From positions 1 to 7,445 of the forward strand of contig JABJES010000121.1 in NCBI GenBank assembly GCA_018663165.1: 7,445 nt of DNA. The letters run 5' to 3'. The position numbers and the translations under genes were made by a program. Positions within the stretch are counted from its first letter, which is position 1. Each line of letters opens with the position of its first letter. Positions 1 through 6,400 of the stretch are shown here, piece by piece. Below the pieces are notes generated by a model, which was not told where the DNA came from, made no database searches, and saw nothing but the letters and a program-made list of their open reading frames with translations. Origin of the DNA: Rhodospirillaceae bacterium. GTDB taxonomy: Bacteria; Pseudomonadota; Alphaproteobacteria; UBA11136.

Positions 1-305
1 CGGGCATAGACGCTGATATTGCCTTTTGATCTCTCACCAAGGGTCGCCAGAGGATCGCCTTCGGGCCCGTAGTTGAGGCCAAGCACAAGGATCGAGCGGG
101 TATCCCCCCACAAAGCGCGAGGATCGCCTCGCCAGGCCGCCCGATCGGCCATCCAGCCCATATCTGCGTGGCGACCCTCATTGAGAAAGGCGGTGAGGTT
201 TTCTGCCGTTCCCGCCGGTAATTGCGGGGGGGCGACGGCAAAGGCATCAAAGCCCAGCTCTTGCGCCTTGGCGGCAATCGTTTCCCTGATAGTATTCTCA
301 GCCAT
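1..305 (-). CDS. queG: Epoxyqueuosine reductase QueG, N-terminal part (runs off the left edge)
   Basis: QueG is the cobalamin- and Fe-S-dependent cytoplasmic enzyme that reduces epoxyqueuosine in tRNA to queuosine, the last step of the pathway. The reading frame is open from an ATG at 305 to the edge, giving 101 residues plus a partial codon. It starts MAENTIRETIAAKAQELGF and contains the family N-terminal pattern: a GFDAF segment near residues 19-23, GRHADMGWMADR near 46-57, a DPRALW/DTRSILVLGLNYGP stretch near 62-81, and the ending GNISVYAR, which matches the family ISRYA-GRDYH region. The catalytic and 4Fe-4S cysteine motifs lie further on and are outside the window. It diverges from queC across 68 bp, and the other queuosine genes beside it support the call. 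The ribosome binding site is weak. The identification comes from recalled family similarity, not from a search. Confidence 0.9.
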   Translation of the reverse strand, partial: MAENTIRETIAAKAQELGFDAFAVAPPQLPAGTAENLTAFLNEGRHADMGWMADRAAWRGDPRALWGDTRSILVLGLNYGPEGDPLATLGERSKGNISVYA

Positions 306-373
306 GTTGCACTTTACCCAAGCCTGTGAAAATGGGATACCACCGACCCTTGGCAGCAAGAGATAGAGAACCT
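306..373. promoter_or_regulatory. Divergent queG / queC intergenic region
   Basis: These 68 bp separate the divergent starts of queG and queC, so promoters for both directions should lie here or just inside the genes. I see no convincing -35/-10 pair on either strand. On the plus strand a TTGCAC at 307 is followed 17 bp later only by a poor AAATGG. A purine-rich AGAGATAGAG at 359-368 precedes the chosen queC start. No preQ1 riboswitch-like structure is apparent. Confidence 0.35.
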
Positions 374-1090
374 ATGTCGCCTAAGACGATGGACAAGAAG
401 GCAGTCATACTTTTAAGCGGTGGGCTTGATTCCGCTACTGTGCTGGCGATGGCCTGTGCTCAGGGTTATGCCTGCCATGCGCTCTCCTTCAGATATGGTC
501 AGCGCCATGCGATTGAAGTAGCCGCCGCCCGCAAGGTCGCCCAATCTCATGGTGTTAGCGCCCATGTGGAAATGGAGATTGATCTGCGTGCCTTTGGCGG
601 TTCGGCGCTGACCGATGATATCGAGGTGCCCAAGGGGCGTGACATGGCGGCGATTTCGGTCGAGGGAGGCGGTATTCCCGTCACCTATGTGCCGGCCCGT
701 AACACTATTTTCCTCTCATTTGCCTTGGCCTATGCTGAAACCATTGGCGCCCATGATATTTTCATCGGCGTCAACGCGCTCGATTACAGCGGTTATCCCG
801 ATTGCCGCCCCGACTATATCGCCGCCTTTGAAAAGCTGGCCAATCTCGCCACCAAGTCCGGGGTTGAAGATGTAGAAAAGATGACCCTCCATGCGCCGCT
901 AATTGATCTAACCAAGGCGGAGATCATTGCCAAGGGAATGGCGCTTGGTGTCGATTATGGGATCACCACCAGTTGCTATGACCCCGGTGAGGGCGGTCGG
1001 CCTTGTGGCGCCTGTGATTCCTGTGTGTTGCGGGCCAAGGGATTCGATGAGGTGGGCTGTGTCGATCCTGCCTTGGCTCAGCTGGGCTGA
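374..1090 (+). CDS. queC: 7-cyano-7-deazaguanine (preQ0) synthase QueC
   Basis: QueC is the ATP-dependent enzyme that turns 7-carboxy-7-deazaguanine and ammonia into preQ0 in the cytoplasm. The protein of 238 residues is the usual family size. The N-terminal PP-loop ATP pyrophosphatase motif SGGLDSAT is at residues 15-22. The YVPARNTIF segment is present, and the C-terminal zinc site is intact, with cysteines at 201, 211, 214 and 217 (SCYDPG, then CGACDSC). I chose the ATG at 374 (MSPKTMDKKAVILLSGG) because a purine-rich stretch precedes it and QueC proteins begin close to the PP-loop. An in-frame ATG at 326 would add 16 residues that look unrelated to the family, and an ATG at 389 is also possible. 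It is the first gene of queC-queE-queD; the gap to queE is 11 bp. Confidence 0.96.
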   Translation: MSPKTMDKKAVILLSGGLDSATVLAMACAQGYACHALSFRYGQRHAIEVAAARKVAQSHGVSAHVEMEIDLRAFGGSALTDDIEVPKGRDMAAISVEGGGIPVTYVPARNTIFLSFALAYAETIGAHDIFIGVNALDYSGYPDCRPDYIAAFEKLANLATKSGVEDVEKMTLHAPLIDLTKAEIIAKGMALGVDYGITTSCYDPGEGGRPCGACDSCVLRAKGFDEVGCVDPALAQLG

Positions 1091-1101
1091 TCGCGCTCAT
1101 C

Positions 1102-1740
1102 ATGGCTTACAGCGTTAAGGAAATTTATTTTACATTACAGGGTGAGGGCGCCCAGACCGGGCGGGCGGCCGTCTTCTGCCGATTTAGCGGCTGTAACCTG
1201 TGGACGGGCCGTGAGGAAGACCGCGCTGGGGCGCAATGTAATTTCTGCGACACTGATTTTGTCGGCACTGATGGCCTCGGCGGCGGCGTCTTTGATACTG
1301 CTTTGGCCCTCGCCACTGCCGTCAAAGCGGCCTGGCCCGCTGGTGGAGAAGGGGCTCGACCACTTGTTGTCTGCACCGGCGGCGAGCCGTTGCTGCAGCT
1401 CGATGAGAAATTGACTGCGGCCTTTCATGAGGCCGGTTTTGAGATCGCGGTGGAGACCAATGGCACTCTTGCCGCGCCTGATGGAATCGACTGGTTGACG
1501 GTCAGCCCCAAGGCGGGGGCATCTTTGGTGCAGGGCTCAAGCGACGAGCTGAAGTTGGTTTTTCCGCAGGTTGACCTTGATCCGGAAAGCCTCGCCGGTT
1601 TCGAAACTTCACTTTTTTTCTTGCAGCCCATGGACGGCCCGGATAAGCAGCGCAATACGGAACGTGCTCTGGCCTATTGCCGGGCCCATCCGCGCTGGCG
1701 ATTAAGCCTGCAGATTCACAAACTTTTAGGGATTGCCTGA
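1102..1740 (+). CDS. queE: 7-carboxy-7-deazaguanine synthase QueE (radical SAM)
   Basis: QueE is the radical S-adenosylmethionine enzyme that contracts the ring of 6-carboxytetrahydropterin to 7-carboxy-7-deazaguanine. The 212-residue protein starts with the family opening YSVKEIYFTLQGEG. Its cluster-binding cysteines are at 31, 46 and 49, a CX14CX2C arrangement rather than the CX3CX2C of most radical SAM proteins; this wider spacing is known in QueE. The SAM-binding GGEP is at residues 93-96, with the VSPKAG and QPMDGP segments further on. No key residue is missing. It follows queC by 11 bp and precedes queD by 3 bp. No strong Shine-Dalgarno site is visible before its ATG, so translation is probably coupled to queC. 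Confidence 0.96.
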   Translation: MAYSVKEIYFTLQGEGAQTGRAAVFCRFSGCNLWTGREEDRAGAQCNFCDTDFVGTDGLGGGVFDTALALATAVKAAWPAGGEGARPLVVCTGGEPLLQLDEKLTAAFHEAGFEIAVETNGTLAAPDGIDWLTVSPKAGASLVQGSSDELKLVFPQVDLDPESLAGFETSLFFLQPMDGPDKQRNTERALAYCRAHPRWRLSLQIHKLLGIA

Positions 1741-1743
1741 CTC

Positions 1744-2106
1744 ATGGAAATCTTCAAGGCCTTTACCTTTGAGGCCGCCCACCGCCTGCCCAATCTGCCC
1801 GAGAGCCATAAATGCTCGCGGCTTCATGGCCATTCTTTCCGTGTTGAGGTTCATGTCGGTGGGCCAGTGGATGGCAAAACTGGCTGGGTGATGGATTTTG
1901 CCGAGGTCAAGGCGGCTTATAAACCTGTCTGGGAGATGCTCGATCATCATTATCTCAATGATATCGAGGGGCTGGAAAATCCGACCAGTGAAAATCTGGC
2001 ACGCTGGGTCTGGGGTCGCCTGAAGCCCGTTCTGCCGCAACTGACAAAGCTGGTTGTTCATGAAACCTGTACGGCGGGCTGTGTTTATTGTGGTGAGGAC
2101 GAATAG
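1744..2106 (+). CDS. queD: 6-carboxy-5,6,7,8-tetrahydropterin synthase QueD
   Basis: QueD converts dihydroneopterin triphosphate, made from GTP by FolE, to 6-carboxytetrahydropterin, the first committed queuosine step. The protein has 120 residues, normal for the family. Zinc ligands are visible as H13 (EAAHRL) and H28 and H30 (LHGHS). The catalytic cysteine is C24 in SHKCSRLHGHS, the D67-H68 pair sits in LDHHYLND, and E107 in VVHETCTAGCVYC completes the active site. NPTSENLA near 79-86 is the conserved helix. The cysteine-containing tail CTAGCVYCGEDE is shared by many proteobacterial QueD proteins. The gene starts 3 bp after the queE stop, so the two are cotranscribed. It ends 18 bp from the stop of the convergent PilZ gene, with no evident terminator between them. 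Confidence 0.96.
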   Translation: MEIFKAFTFEAAHRLPNLPESHKCSRLHGHSFRVEVHVGGPVDGKTGWVMDFAEVKAAYKPVWEMLDHHYLNDIEGLENPTSENLARWVWGRLKPVLPQLTKLVVHETCTAGCVYCGEDE

Positions 2107-2124
2107 AGGCGAGACGGTCGCACT

Positions 2125-2475
2125 CTAGCTGTTGAGCGCCATCATCAAATTTGAGGCGATCAGATCTTCCTCGTCGGAATCGATATGGAGTTCGATGCCG
2201 ATAAATGTGTCTGTGGATCGCGCAACGCGGCCGGCAACTTCGCCCACATCATCAATATCGATAATTAATTCAGTGCCGGGTTCGGGATTTTTCTCGACGT
2301 CCAGATTGAGGTCCAGAGACACAGCCGCCCCACGGACGGAAATATCCAGGGTTTTGCCGGTATAGGGCTTGCCGTCGATACTGACGTGGACGCGCTTTTC
2401 GATCGGACAGCGCAGGGTCTGGCGCTTGTTCTCATCGCCGAATTCTTCTTTGAATTCTTTTTCCGGATCGACCAT
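2125..2475 (-). CDS. PilZ-domain protein, possible cyclic di-GMP receptor
   Basis: This is a small, acidic cytoplasmic protein of 116 residues with a single PilZ domain. The two classical cyclic di-GMP binding motifs are present in the right order: RxxxR at residues 18-22 (RQTLR) and DxSxxG at 44-49 (DISVRG). They are followed by beta-strand-like segments to about residue 98, ending with FIGIELHI. There is no signal peptide, membrane segment or fused output domain, so it resembles stand-alone PilZ adaptors; its partner is unknown. It lies downstream of queF on the same strand after a 111 bp gap, long enough for its own promoter. It is convergent with queD. The GGGGGAAAG and GAAGAG stretches just upstream of the ATG at 2475 provide a ribosome binding site. 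No link to queuosine is established. Confidence 0.87.
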   Translation of the reverse strand: MVDPEKEFKEEFGDENKRQTLRCPIEKRVHVSIDGKPYTGKTLDISVRGAAVSLDLNLDVEKNPEPGTELIIDIDDVGEVAGRVARSTDTFIGIELHIDSDEEDLIASNLMMALNS

Positions 2476-2546
2476 CTCTTCGCTTTCCCCCTCAGTCAGA
2501 ATAATCAGTGATATTCCGGCAAGAGGATAATCGGAACAATCCTTTA

Positions 2547-2575
2547 ATTCTATAGCTTATACCGCCGACAGGCAG
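2547..2575 (-). promoter_or_regulatory. Candidate promoter for the PilZ gene
   Basis: On the minus strand, a CTGCCT (2575-2570) is followed after exactly 17 bp by TAGAAT (2552-2547). The second is a five-of-six match to the -10 consensus; the first is only a three-of-six match to the -35. It lies 71 bp before the PilZ start codon, in the 111 bp gap after queF, where a separate promoter would be expected. This is a reading by eye. The gap also contains other AT-rich hexamers, so the assignment is weak. Confidence 0.3.
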
Positions 2576-2586
2576 AGACGACGTTT

Positions 2587-3081
2587 TTATCCCCGGCCGC
2601 GATAAGTTGGGATGCCGGGATCGGGCAGCCATAATTCTTTGGGTGGCGCACCGGTTTGCCAGAAAACATCGATGGGAATGCCGCCGCGCGGGTACCAATA
2701 GCCGCCGATCCGCAGCCATTTGGGGCGGATCGCTGCTTTCAGGCGCTTGGCGATTTCAAGGGTGCAATCCTCATGAAAGGCGCCGTGATTTCGAAACGAC
2801 GTCAGGAACAGTTTCCACGACTTGCTTTCGACAAGATATTTTCCCGGTACATAGTCAATGACCAGATGGGCAAAATCGGGCTGGCCGGTGATCGGGCACA
2901 GCGAGGTAAACTCTGGACAGCTTAGGCGCACCAGATAATTTGTGCCGGGATGGGGGTTCGCTACCTTTTCCAGCACCGCTTTGTCCGGCGAGGCGGGGAT
3001 CACCGCCTTGCGGCCAAGCTGGGTCAGGCCCGTTGCCTTGGGGGCTTTTTTTGTTGCGGACCTAGTCGGTTTCTTTGTCAT
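2587..3081 (-). CDS. queF: NADPH-dependent 7-cyano-7-deazaguanine reductase QueF (short form)
   Basis: QueF reduces the nitrile of preQ0 to the amine preQ1 with NADPH, a cytoplasmic T-fold enzyme. At 164 residues it is the short, unimodular type rather than the long two-domain E. coli type. The catalytic cysteine C62 sits in EFTSLCPITGQPDFA with the acid D69, and the substrate motif ESKSWK is at residues 85-90, followed by FRNHGAFHE at 97-105. The C-terminal GGYWYPRGGIPIDVF matches the family. Residues 1-25 are a basic, lysine-rich extension (MTKKPTRSATKKAPKATG) that lies outside the enzyme fold and is probably flexible. It begins 49 bp after the tgt stop on the same strand and is most likely part of a queA-tgt-queF transcript. 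The Shine-Dalgarno site before the ATG at 3081 is poor. Confidence 0.95.
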   Translation of the reverse strand: MTKKPTRSATKKAPKATGLTQLGRKAVIPASPDKAVLEKVANPHPGTNYLVRLSCPEFTSLCPITGQPDFAHLVIDYVPGKYLVESKSWKLFLTSFRNHGAFHEDCTLEIAKRLKAAIRPKWLRIGGYWYPRGGIPIDVFWQTGAPPKELWLPDPGIPTYRGRG

Positions 3082-3130
3082 GGCGGCACGTTAACCCCGT
3101 TGGCCCCCGGCATCAACTAAAGCCGGGTCT

Positions 3131-4276
3131 TTAGACCTCGATGCTGTGGGGGCCGATATCGCCCTTCGACATCTGGTCCAGAAAATTTGTAGAAAAATTC
3201 TCGAAGTTATTTTCTGTAATCGCCTCGCGGATGCCGCTCATCAGATCCTGATAGAAGTGCAGATTGTGCCCGGTCATCAGGGTGCAGCCGAGAATTTCCT
3301 CTGATTTCACCAGATGGTGGAGATAGGCGCGGCTATAGTCCGCGCAGGTCGGGCAGGCGCAATTCTCGTCGAGGGGCCGCGGGTCATCGGCGTGGCGGGC
3401 ATTTCGGATATTGATCTCGCCGCGCCGGGTAAAGGCCTTGCCATTGCGCCCTGATCGGGTCGGCAGCACGCAATCGAACATGTCGATACCTCGCGCCACC
3501 GCGCCCAGAATATCCTCCGGTCGTCCCACACCCATCAAATAGCGTGGCTTGTCCGCGGGCAGGTGCTTGGTGGTGGCATCCAGCATGGCGAACATCTCAT
3601 CTCTCGGTTCGCCCACCGACAACCCGCCGATGGCATACCCGTCAAAGCCGATCCCGACCAGGCCGTCGGCGCAAGCGGCGCGCAGTTTTGGATACATGCC
3701 TCCCTGGACGATGCCGAAAAGGCCGTAGCCGGGGCGCGCGTGAAAGGCGGTCTTGCAACGCTCGGCCCAGCGCAGGGACAATTGCATGGATTTTTCCGCA
3801 TCTTTTTCCATCGCCGGATAATCTGTGCATTCGTCGAGCACCATGGTGATATCGGAATCGAGCAATTCCTGAATCTTGATGGCGCGCTCTGGTGTTAATT
3901 CATGGGCACTGCCATCGATATGGGACTGGAAGGTGACGCCTTCTTCTGTGATCTTTCTCAGCTTGGCCAGGGACCAGACCTGATAGCCGCCTGAATCGGT
4001 AAGGATCGGTCCCGGCCAGTTCATGAACGTGTGCAGACCGCCTAGGCCTGCAATGCGCTCGGGTCCGGGGCGCAGCATCAGGTGATAGGTATTGGCCAGA
4101 ACAATCTCCGCCCCGGTGCGGGCAACGGCTTCCGGTGTCATCGCCTTTACCGTAGCGGCTGTACCCACCGGCATGAAGGCAGGGGTCTGGATAGCGCCGT
4201 GGGCGGTTTCCAGCTGACCGAGGCGGGTGTTGCCATCGGATGTCTTATGGGTGAAATGAAAACGGCGGCCGCTCAA
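3131..4276 (-). CDS. tgt: tRNA-guanine transglycosylase Tgt
   Basis: Tgt exchanges guanine 34 in GUN anticodons of tRNA-Asp, Asn, His and Tyr for preQ1. The 381-residue protein is complete. The acid/base aspartate is D94 in ILTDSGGYQVWSL; the residue after QV is Trp where Met or Phe is usual. DECT is at 148-151, GGLSVGEP at 217-224, and the nucleophile D268 is in MFDCVLPTRSGRNG. The zinc site is C306, C308, C311 and H337 (CACPTC and TGHNL). The start codon is TTG at 4276. It is supported by a GGAG (4288-4285 on the minus strand) 8 bp upstream, while the next in-frame ATG falls inside the conserved domain. The TTG overlaps the queA stop in TTGA, which implies coupled translation. Confidence 0.97.
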   Translation of the reverse strand: MSGRRFHFTHKTSDGNTRLGQLETAHGAIQTPAFMPVGTAATVKAMTPEAVARTGAEIVLANTYHLMLRPGPERIAGLGGLHTFMNWPGPILTDSGGYQVWSLAKLRKITEEGVTFQSHIDGSAHELTPERAIKIQELLDSDITMVLDECTDYPAMEKDAEKSMQLSLRWAERCKTAFHARPGYGLFGIVQGGMYPKLRAACADGLVGIGFDGYAIGGLSVGEPRDEMFAMLDATTKHLPADKPRYLMGVGRPEDILGAVARGIDMFDCVLPTRSGRNGKAFTRRGEINIRNARHADDPRPLDENCACPTCADYSRAYLHHLVKSEEILGCTLMTGHNLHFYQDLMSGIREAITENNFENFSTNFLDQMSKGDIGPHSIEV

Positions 4277-5337
4277 TTTGTGTTCTCCGGATAAAGCAGG
4301 CAGGCATCGCCATAGGAATAGAAACGATAGCCCGCGTCAATGGCATGGGCGTAAGCATCCTGCATCGCTCCTGTGCCGGTAAAGGCGCAGACCAGCATAA
4401 AAAGGGTCGAGCGCGGCAGGTGAAAATTGGTCGCTAACAGGTCAACCGCCCGGAATTTGTACCCCGGTGTGATGAAAATATCGGTTTCGCCGGAGAAAGG
4501 ATGGACTGTCCCGTTTTCGTCGGCCGCACTTTCAAGAATGCGTAAGGACGTGGTGCCGACGGCGACGATCCGTCCACCTGTTTTCCGGGTGGCGTTGATG
4601 GCGTTGGCAGTATCAGAGGAAAGCTCACCCCATTCGGAATGCATTTTATGCTCATCCACATAGTCGCTGCGCACAGGCAGAAAGGTGCCTGCGCCGACAT
4701 GGAGAGTCAGGGTCTGAAAGCCGATGCCGCGCTCGTCGAGCTGGTTTAAAAGTTCCGGCGTGAAATGAAGCCCTGCCGTCGGTGCGGCGACGGCCCCCTC
4801 CGTTTTTGCCAGCACGGTCTGGTAATCCGTACGGTCGGCCTCGTCAGGGGGGCGGATCGACTGAATATAGGGCGGCAGGGGCATGGCGCCATTTGTTCTG
4901 ATTTTGTCATCCAGCGCCGCCCCGGATAGATTAAATTGAAGGGTGACAGTTCCCTCTGCATTCTTACCCAGCACTTCGGCCTGGAAGTCATCGCCGAACT
5001 TGATTACATCACCGGCTTTCAGACGCTTGGCCGGGCGGGCAAAGGTCTGCCAACGATCAGAACTTTCTCGTTTATGGAGAGTCAGGGATATCCGCACCTC
5101 ACCTCGCATGCCCTGCAACTGGGCGGGGATTACTTTCGTGTCGTTGAAAATCAGTAGGTCGCCGGAATTGAGCAGGTCCGGCAGGTCGCCGATGGACTTA
5201 TCGTTCAGGCCATTATGGACAACCAGCAGGCGGGCTGCATCGCGGGGCTTTGCCGGGCGTGCGGCGATACAGTTCCGGGGCAGGTCGAAGTCAAAGCCGT
5301 CGACTTTGAGGCGTTGTTTGGCAATTGGGCTGGACAT
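4273..5337 (-). CDS. queA: S-adenosylmethionine:tRNA ribosyltransferase-isomerase QueA
   Basis: QueA transfers and rearranges the ribosyl group of S-adenosylmethionine onto preQ1 in tRNA, giving epoxyqueuosine. With the ATG at 5337 the protein has 354 residues, close to the E. coli enzyme. Family segments appear in order: FDFDLP near 15-20, RDAARLLVV, FNDTKVIPAQL, AAPTAGLHFTPELL, LHVGAGTFLPV, GTTSLRILES, FITPGYKFRAVD and TNFHLPRSTLFMLV near 303-316. An upstream GTG at 5385 is in frame, but its 16 extra residues do not resemble the family. The ATG at 5337 has AGAGG four bases before it and is preferred. It is the first gene of the minus-strand queA-tgt-queF run; its stop overlaps the tgt start by four bases. 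It diverges from the Nif11 precursor array. Confidence 0.96.
   Translation of the reverse strand: MSSPIAKQRLKVDGFDFDLPRNCIAARPAKPRDAARLLVVHNGLNDKSIGDLPDLLNSGDLLIFNDTKVIPAQLQGMRGEVRISLTLHKRESSDRWQTFARPAKRLKAGDVIKFGDDFQAEVLGKNAEGTVTLQFNLSGAALDDKIRTNGAMPLPPYIQSIRPPDEADRTDYQTVLAKTEGAVAAPTAGLHFTPELLNQLDERGIGFQTLTLHVGAGTFLPVRSDYVDEHKMHSEWGELSSDTANAINATRKTGGRIVAVGTTSLRILESAADENGTVHPFSGETDIFITPGYKFRAVDLLATNFHLPRSTLFMLVCAFTGTGAMQDAYAHAIDAGYRFYSYGDACLLYPENTN
4285..4288 (-). promoter_or_regulatory. Shine-Dalgarno site of tgt, deciding a TTG start
   Basis: A GGAG on the minus strand lies 8 bases before the TTG at 4276, inside the last codons of queA. It fixes the tgt start at TTG, which has no competing ATG nearby. 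Confidence 0.7.
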
Positions 5338-5399
5338 GGGGCCTCTAACTAGGCGAGTTGGCCGCCCTCTGCAAGGCTCGAGCACAAAAGGGGTTTTCT

Positions 5400-5428
5400 T
5401 GAGGGGAAATATATGAAAATATCCCTCA
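5400..5428. repeat. Inverted repeat TGAGGG-N17-CCCTCA in the queA / precursor intergenic region
   Basis: TGAGGG at 5400-5405 is matched by CCCTCA at 5423-5428 around an AT-rich 17 bp centre containing ATATAT. It lies about midway between the divergent queA and first Nif11 precursor starts. The arms are present exactly as stated. A role as an operator for one or both genes is an inference, and it could also form a hairpin in RNA. Confidence 0.45.
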
Positions 5429-5444
5429 CTTAATTTAATGACTT

Positions 5445-5453
5445 GGGGGGGGG
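5445..5453 (+). repeat. Run of nine G before the first precursor gene
   Basis: Nine consecutive G residues sit 9 bp before the ATG of precursor copy 1, where copies 2-5 have GGGG or GGGGAGG as the Shine-Dalgarno site. The tract probably serves as the ribosome binding site of copy 1. Runs of this length are prone to slippage, which would change the spacing to upstream signals. A TTTAAT at 5434-5439 just upstream could be a -10 box, without a clear -35. Confidence 0.5.
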
Positions 5454-5462
5454 CTTTTAGAC

Positions 5463-5834
5463 ATGAGTGCCGCAGATATTGAACGTTTTGTTTCTGATCT
5501 ACAGGAAAACGCTTCGCTTCTCGACGAGGCCAAGGCGGTTTCCGGTGGTGTCGCCGCGATGGCGGATTTTGCCAAGTCGAAAGGCTATGACGTCACGGCT
5601 GACGAGGCCAAGGCCTATATTTCTGAAAAAGCCAATCAGGAACTCACCGATGACCAGATCGATTCCGTGGCTGGCGGTAAGGGCGGCGCTGGTGAGGCTG
5701 CAAGCTCCAGTGTAACCAATGCAGTAGTAGAGTTTTCGAGTACATTTATCAGCGGCTCTGCAAATACGACCACCAATGCTTCCCTGGTTTTGGCAGTGAT
5801 GGGTTCAGCCGCAACCTCGGTTGTTGCTACCTGA
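5463..5834 (+). CDS. Nif11-type RiPP precursor peptide, copy 1 (divergent core)
   Basis: The 123-residue protein has a Nif11-like leader (ADIERFVSDLQEN, SKGYDVTADEAKAYI, LTDDQIDSVAGG) ending in GG at 71-72. That is the site where a C39-type peptidase/transporter would be expected to cut, releasing a 51-residue core. The core begins KGGAGEAASSSV and is rich in Ser, Ala, Thr and Val. It has two Phe and one Met but no Cys, so lanthionine bridges and Cys-derived azoles are excluded. It lacks the HH after GGKG found in copies 2-4 and ends SVVAT instead of VLT, making it the outlier of the family. It is also the only copy without the shared upstream box. No clear terminator follows; copy 2 starts 77 bp later. 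The function of the mature peptide is unknown. Confidence 0.88.
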   Translation: MSAADIERFVSDLQENASLLDEAKAVSGGVAAMADFAKSKGYDVTADEAKAYISEKANQELTDDQIDSVAGGKGGAGEAASSSVTNAVVEFSSTFISGSANTTTNASLVLAVMGSAATSVVAT

Positions 5835-5860
5835 TCCGGGTGGGCTGTAGTTCCGCTAAA

Positions 5861-5874
5861 TATTTTGTGACAGA
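5861..5874 (+). promoter_or_regulatory. Shared upstream box of precursor copy 2
   Basis: TATTTTGTGACAGA begins 51 bp before the ATG of copy 2. The same sequence stands at the same distance before copies 4 and 5, and a close variant before copy 3. It contains TGTNACA, which is its own reverse complement in form. It may be a -35 region (TTGTGA) or a regulator site; for this copy no well-spaced -10 is clear, although a GATAAT lies at 5892-5897. Confidence 0.5.
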
Positions 5875-5911
5875 GTGTCTTTTTATCAAATGATAATCGG
5901 GGAAAATTAAA

Positions 5912-6283
5912 ATGAGCACTGTAGATATAGAACGTTTTGTTGCCGATCTGAAGGGTAACGCCGCGCTTCTAGGCGAGGCCAAGGCGGCTCCCGGTGGACT
6001 GGGCGCGATGGTGGATTTAGCCAAGTCAAAGGGCTATGACATTACGGTTGATGAGGCTAAATCCTATATTGCGGATAAAGCCAATCAGGAACTTTCTGAC
6101 GATCAGCTTGATTCGGTAGCCGGCGGCAAGGGCCATCATGTCGTAGGCCCCAGCACTGTTCAGACGACGCAGACCATTACCACTGCCGAGACGACAGCCG
6201 AGGTTGTGACGACTACTGCCGAAGCCGTCAACACCGCCACTACAGTTGCTGTCGTCGCCGAAGGCGTTATCGTTTTAACTTAA
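5912..6283 (+). CDS. Nif11-type RiPP precursor peptide, copy 2 (Thr-rich core)
   Basis: This 123-residue paralogue carries the 72-residue Nif11-like leader (DIERFVADLKGN, SKGYDITVDEAKSYI, LSDDQLDSVAGG), about three-quarters identical to the leader of copy 4. The presumed core of 51 residues starts KGHHVVGPSTVQTTQ and ends GVIVLT. About 15 of its residues are Thr and 11 are Val; there is no Cys and no aromatic residue. Thr side chains could be dehydrated, and aliphatic residues could be epimerised or methylated by RiPP enzymes, but nothing in the window shows which. It has its own ribosome binding site (CGGGGAAAA) and the shared upstream box, and a hairpin with a TTCG loop follows the stop. 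Together these suggest a single-gene transcript or read-through from copy 1. Confidence 0.9.
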   Translation: MSTVDIERFVADLKGNAALLGEAKAAPGGLGAMVDLAKSKGYDITVDEAKSYIADKANQELSDDQLDSVAGGKGHHVVGPSTVQTTQTITTAETTAEVVTTTAEAVNTATTVAVVAEGVIVLT

Positions 6284-6307
6284 TTCAATCGACTTGATGG
6301 AAAATAA

Positions 6308-6335
6308 AAAGCTCTCGCTTCGGCAGGGCCTTTAT
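6308..6335 (+). terminator. Hairpin terminator after precursor copy 2
   Basis: GCTCT at 6311-6315 pairs with AGGGC at 6325-6329, and GC/GC closes a TTCG tetraloop at 6319-6322, with one bulged C. A short TTTAT follows. It sits at the same place as the better hairpins after copies 3 and 4, but its T-run is weak, so termination may be partial. Confidence 0.6.
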
Positions 6336-6350
6336 CTCAGTTTGGCCAGT

Positions 6351-6364
6351 TATTTTGTAACAAA
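6351..6364 (+). promoter_or_regulatory. Shared upstream box of precursor copy 3 (variant)
   Basis: TATTTTGTAACAAA starts 50 bp before the ATG of copy 3. It differs from the other three boxes at two positions (G to A twice) yet keeps the TGTNACA symmetry. No well-placed -10 is clear downstream. Confidence 0.5.
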
Positions 6365-6400
6365 CTTATCGTCTAACAAACGCAATCGGGGAGACTTAAA

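Noticed and set aside
73..366. A 97-residue plus-strand open frame
   Set aside because: It lies opposite queG and its product resembles no family; the minus-strand frame matches QueG along its whole visible length.
306..373. preQ1 riboswitch upstream of queC
   Set aside because: No recognisable preQ1 aptamer stem, loop and A-rich tail arrangement could be read in the 68 bp.
3106..3127. Inverted repeat CCCGGC-N10-GCCGGG between tgt and queF, considered as a terminator
   Set aside because: On the minus strand, the direction of transcription, no T-run follows the second arm and the loop is 10 bases; it may be a weak hairpin but does not support termination.
5338..5385. N-terminal extension of QueA to a GTG at 5385
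   Set aside because: The extra residues do not resemble QueA starts, and the ATG at 5337 has a well-placed AGAGG.
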